Part shown: positions 60,801 through 64,000 of the stretch, piece by piece
How the letters are laid out: each line of letters begins with the position of its first letter
Numbering within the stretch: the first letter of the stretch is position 1
Assembly (NCBI GenBank): GCA_003260075.1
Contig: QLIY01000578.1
Location: 1 to 64,000, forward strand
Direction of reading: 5' to 3'
Origin: Phallusia mammillata
Lineage: Eukaryota; Chordata; Ascidiacea; Phlebobranchia; Ascidiidae
DNA: 64,000 nucleotides
Notes under the pieces: generated by a model
Told to the model about the DNA's origin: nothing
The model's database searches: none
The model's input: only the letters and a program-made list of their open reading frames with translations
Made by a program: the position numbers and the translations under genes

Positions 60801-63348
60801 GTTGTGTCGGGACTTCCAAAAAAATGATTCAATAAAACTTCCTAAAACTCACAAAGTCATTTCAGAATGAGATTGAATAGTCAACACAAAAATGTATTTA
60901 TCAGCAATTACATTTCAAATGCTTCGAAATCAGAATTCACACGACGCTGTGTCATAAAGTTTAGCGTTTTCCAAGCAACAGCCACAAACAGAAACAACAA
61001 AGCAAGCGATAATTTTGAACAAGGAAAAACCGACCACGAACCTGCATTTTTTCGGTCCTTTTCACGGGGCGAATTGCTAAACATCTGCGATTCGATTTGA
61101 CTGAGAGTTGGCATGCTTTGTGGAGAGCTAACTTGGGCTATAGACCGTTGATGAGAGGCGCCAGCTTGGGCCTCGTTGCTTGGTGAATGAGACAACTGGT
61201 TTGGAGAGGGCATTGTAACATGCAGCTGTTGCTGGTTGGGAAACGGTTTCCATTTGCCCCCAGATTTAGCTCTAAGAAAGATGACATAAAGTTGTGGTGA
61301 CTTGAAGGTTAGAAAATGTCAAAGTTAAGTTATTCAACGAAAAAGAAGTACTTTGTAGGAATGTACCAAATCTGCAAATTTTCTGTTTGGTCAAACACCG
61401 AGCATCTCACATTTATGTTCGGTGCAACGCGATGCTATCTAGGCTTGGCTCGGACCATCCCTAGTAATTTGTATAACTTTACACTTGTTAAACGAAACAA
61501 TACACTAAACTTGCAGCCTGGTGGACGAAGCATGTAAGTTAAGAATTTAGCATTGGCAAAAAAACAGCCATTATATGTTCCAATTATCACGTATAATCTT
61601 TAAAACCGCAATGTGATACAAAAAAAACTATAACAAACCTGACCCCCCCCCCTGTTCCAATTATCACGTATAATCTTTAAAACCGCAATGTGATACAAAA
61701 TAAATTATAACAAACCTGATAGGCTAATTCAGTAGCAGAAAAATACATGGAGATACGCTTTTAACAGTGTAATGAAATAACAGCACTCGAACTTTTCGTA
61801 TTTCTATTGTCGACATTTTAACCAACCTGGAAGGCACGTGTTTGCCATTATCGTTAATCTGATCATGCCGATATCCCGCACTTGGAGATGGTTGTCCACT
61901 GGGTGTCGCCGCACCACTCGAATTTTTACGGGCTCGGGGAGTATTTTTGTTCGCTTGATCGCGGCTGTTGGTTGAAGGTGACGCATCAAGTCTGTAGAAA
62001 GAGATATAACAACATACTTAGACATACTTTGAAAGTTTTGCTGTAATGTTAGAAAGTATAAACTTACGGTAGCCGTTTGTTGGTTTTTCCGTATCGCTCT
62101 GCAGGACTCTATAAATGTGTATAAAATGAAATGTCTTAATACTACTTTATTTTTATGAATTTAACATAAAGCATGTATTTTGTGCATAAAGCATACATTC
62201 CGTACCTGGTTTGCAAGGTGATTATAAGAAGGACTTCTTCCCGTCTCGTACCTGAAATTCAAAAAATAAAAATAATAACAAGTTCTTTTAGTGCAGCAAA
62301 TAATTGCTTACAAACATATTTACTGTAACTACGAGAATATCAAAAAAATGCATGTAGTTCCACCAAGAAGAAAAAAACCAAACATAACTGCTGTTATTGC
62401 CAACCTTGCTGGTGCTATCAACCTTGCTGGTGTAGGTGGTCCGTGGTTCATTGGAGAATTGCGGTTCGCTGGGATGGGACGTCCACCCATTTTATTTGGG
62501 GATTCGCCGCTTATCTGACGCCGAGTCGGAACTTTTTGATTGTCTGTAACGTAATGCAAAAAAAATCAACAATTACAATCTAAGCCTAAACTAAGACTTT
62601 TAGCAGAAAAAAGTTTTCCAAATCGTTTTGCTTAGTCAGGATTCTAGGTATTGTGGCGTAACACATTTTAATAATTTCTAATGGTTCAAAAACTGTTTTT
62701 GACCTTCAAATTTCCCCGTTTTTACCTTGTAGAATTATTTTCTAAAGACTTTAACCCAAAACTAATAAAATCAAATTAGTCCATCCCAAAACGGTAAAGG
62801 TTTCCTGCGAAAAAAAACCCCCCCCCCCTGGCCCAATCAAAATGCTTCCATGGCCCACTGGTTGAGAACCGCTGGGTTAGACAGTTTAATGAAACTACAT
62901 ATGAATTCCTAAAGGTTCAAAAACTGTTTTTGACCTTCAAATTTCCTTGTTTTTATCTTGCAGAATTTTTTTCCTAAGACTTCAACCCAAAACTAATCAA
63001 ATGAAACAAGTCCATCCCAAAACAGTACAGGTTTCCTGGGGGGAAAAATTAACCAACCTTCCTTTAGTGCTTGGCAATCTTTTTTGATGTGACCCATTTC
63101 ACCGCAATAGAAACATTTAACTTCACTCATGCCATCCTCTGTGAAGAAAACTCATGTTAAATAAATAAATACACAACAAATTGTTATTGCAACAACCATC
63201 GAATACCATCGACGTCTCCGTCCCTCTTTCTTCGTCGGCTCTTGGGGCAGGTTCTCACAAAGTGTCCGATCTTTCCACAGATTCGACAACATCTGTCGTT
63301 CGGTGCTTCTTCCCCGTCCATTAGTGTCTTCGCATCAAAGAAGTAGCT
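57606..63348 (-). CDS. tut4/7: Terminal uridylyltransferase TUT4/TUT7-like, C-terminal part
   Basis: The gene enters from beyond the window on the - strand. Exons: 63348-63207, 63138-63058, 62543-62423, 62251-62206, 62108-62068, 61991-61827, 61271-61042, 57949-57606; every junction is in phase. TUT4/7 enzymes uridylate mRNA tails and pre-let-7 RNA. Visible: LMDGEEAPNDRCCRICGKIG, the first CCHC knuckle (C-x2-C-x4-H-x4-C), with the LTDG-x2-P-x2-DRCCR context typical of TUT4/7; then a second knuckle CFYCGEMGHIKKDC; then a long Pro/Ser/Asn-rich disordered tail ending PWNGQFFHRGGS. The catalytic domain lies outside the window. The last exon is interrupted by 62 C (57803-57864). Its final intron (57950-61041) contains a complete + strand gene. 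TUT4 versus TUT7 cannot be separated here. Confidence 0.85.
57803..57864. other. 62-C homopolymer inside the last TUT exon
   Basis: It separates PVAVVPAAPMG from GVRIPTPGQH in the - strand frame and would encode an implausible pure glycine run. It has the same character as the other placeholder tracts. Confidence 0.75.
58691..60471 (+). CDS. Unrecognised 499-aa protein nested in the TUT intron
   Basis: Four exons (58691-59756, 59823-59932, 60003-60164, 60310-60471) with standard splice sites total exactly 1,500 nt. The N-terminal ~60 residues (MSASPTTTRCCCKGNIPPNL, then EYVNSFDTSAAEFACSVRA) look folded. Residues ~70-350 are acidic, Ser/Thr-rich and probably disordered. The last ~145 residues (DILRSNRAPTLGAFPGYAFN, RLSQKRLDQALMRSGKIDPS, VIDVYYDEIVMARPAYVVQF, ending IKWRPEFEFL) are dense in hydrophobic and charged residues, like a conserved domain. 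No signal peptide or membrane segment. I do not recognise the family. AATAAA-type signals follow at about 60680. It lies wholly within the last intron of the opposite-strand TUT gene. Confidence 0.85.
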
Positions 63349-63880
63349 CTGGTGAAACAAGAGGGTAATTAGCATTCAACAAGTTAATAACTGACCGAGT
63401 AAACAAGCATTATGTGGAATGTGATTAATAATCTCCATATTGTCTGAATGAGGAACTAATGAACGGAAATTGCTTGACCGACGAATAAAATGGGTAAAAA
63501 CGCGTTTTACTGAAGCACCCCAACTTAGGTTTGTGGCCTTTAAGTAACTTTCTGTAGTGTTTTCCAGCATAGTTTGTAAATATATCGGAATCTGCGCAGA
63601 ATTGGAATTGGCGCCATAGGTTTTAGAAGAAGTCGAAGGCGGACCATGAGTGGGCCTTAAGATATTTGTAAACAGCAAAAAAACGTTTTTGGGCAAATGT
63701 TTCAACCGATGTGCATTTAAAAGCTGCTACCCATTTTTTCATACTCAAAACGGAAATGACTTTAAAAAAAAGACGGAGTCGTAATAAAAACAGAGTTTAA
63801 GTCGAGTATTACTATGTAACCCTGCGTGTATGGTCAGTAGCCGGAGCAACTCACCACTTCTCTCAAGTGACCCCCCCCCC

Positions 63881-63927
63881 GCTTCTTCCCCGTCCATTAG
63901 TGTCTTCGCATCAAAGAAGTAGCTCTG
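63881..63927 (-). pseudogene. Partial second copy of the TUT knuckle exon
   Basis: It repeats the 5' part of the 63207-63348 exon (SYFFDAKTLMDGEEA) and its intron flank, then ends at a 10-C tract (63871-63880). With about 90% similarity in the flank it is best read as an unmerged allelic contig end rather than a duplicated exon. Confidence 0.6.
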
Positions 63928-64000
63928 GCGAAACAACATGGTGATTATTAGCATTCAACAAGAGGTTGAGTTGCCAAAAAAATGAAAAAAGCAATATGTT

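Noticed and set aside
63881-63927. A second zinc-knuckle exon in the TUT gene
   Set aside because: Same exon repeated up to the C tract, with allelic-level differences; read as an unmerged contig end.

Overview
The window looks like a chromosome segment from an ascidian tunicate, most likely a Ciona species. This is an inference from four things: short GT-AG introns in AT-rich DNA, chordate-type gene families (ABCG2, cytosolic sulfotransferases, PDCD4, BUD31, ZXD, TUT4/7), many small hAT-type MITEs with 8-bp target duplications, and signs of a very heterozygous source. The genes are split into small exons, so I built the models by hand from splice sites, reading phase and paralogue comparison. 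The coding lengths of PDCD4, three sulfotransferases, ABCG2 and the nested gene each come out divisible by three (ABCG2 only after allowing for an artefact).

Layout: (1) 1-4.6 kb holds a duplicated 202-bp block, three exons of a DUF4806-like gene and a decayed hAT element with a perfect 8-bp target duplication. (2) 5.3-16.3 kb holds two almost identical, 5'-truncated and disabled ABCG2-like copies, separated by a hAT fragment bounded by single Ns. (3) 18.1-26.7 kb holds a full-length ABCG2-like half-transporter gene of 17 coding exons on the + strand. (4) 28.3-41.1 kb holds four tandem cytosolic sulfotransferase genes on the - strand with a shared seven-coding-exon structure; the fourth is damaged by assembly breaks. 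(5) 42.8-49.1 kb holds pdcd4 on the - strand, 13 coding exons and 462 aa. (6) 51.9-56.3 kb holds single-exon bud31 followed on the same strand by a ZXD-family zinc finger gene, possibly one operon. (7) 57.6-63.3 kb holds the 3' end of a TUT4/7-like terminal uridylyltransferase on the - strand; its last intron contains a complete oppositely oriented gene that I do not recognise.

The strongest cross-cutting observation is technical. About twenty long poly-C tracts, always C on the + strand, mostly exactly 10 or 11 long, sit between unmerged duplicate sequences or replace pieces of exons. They behave like scaffold-gap placeholders, and they explain all poly-proline/poly-glycine ORFs and several apparent gene breaks. 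The strongest biological idea is the side-by-side placement of sulfotransferases (conjugation) and ABCG2-type exporters (efflux of sulfated conjugates), which in an ascidian suggests a sulfated-steroid or detoxification locus.
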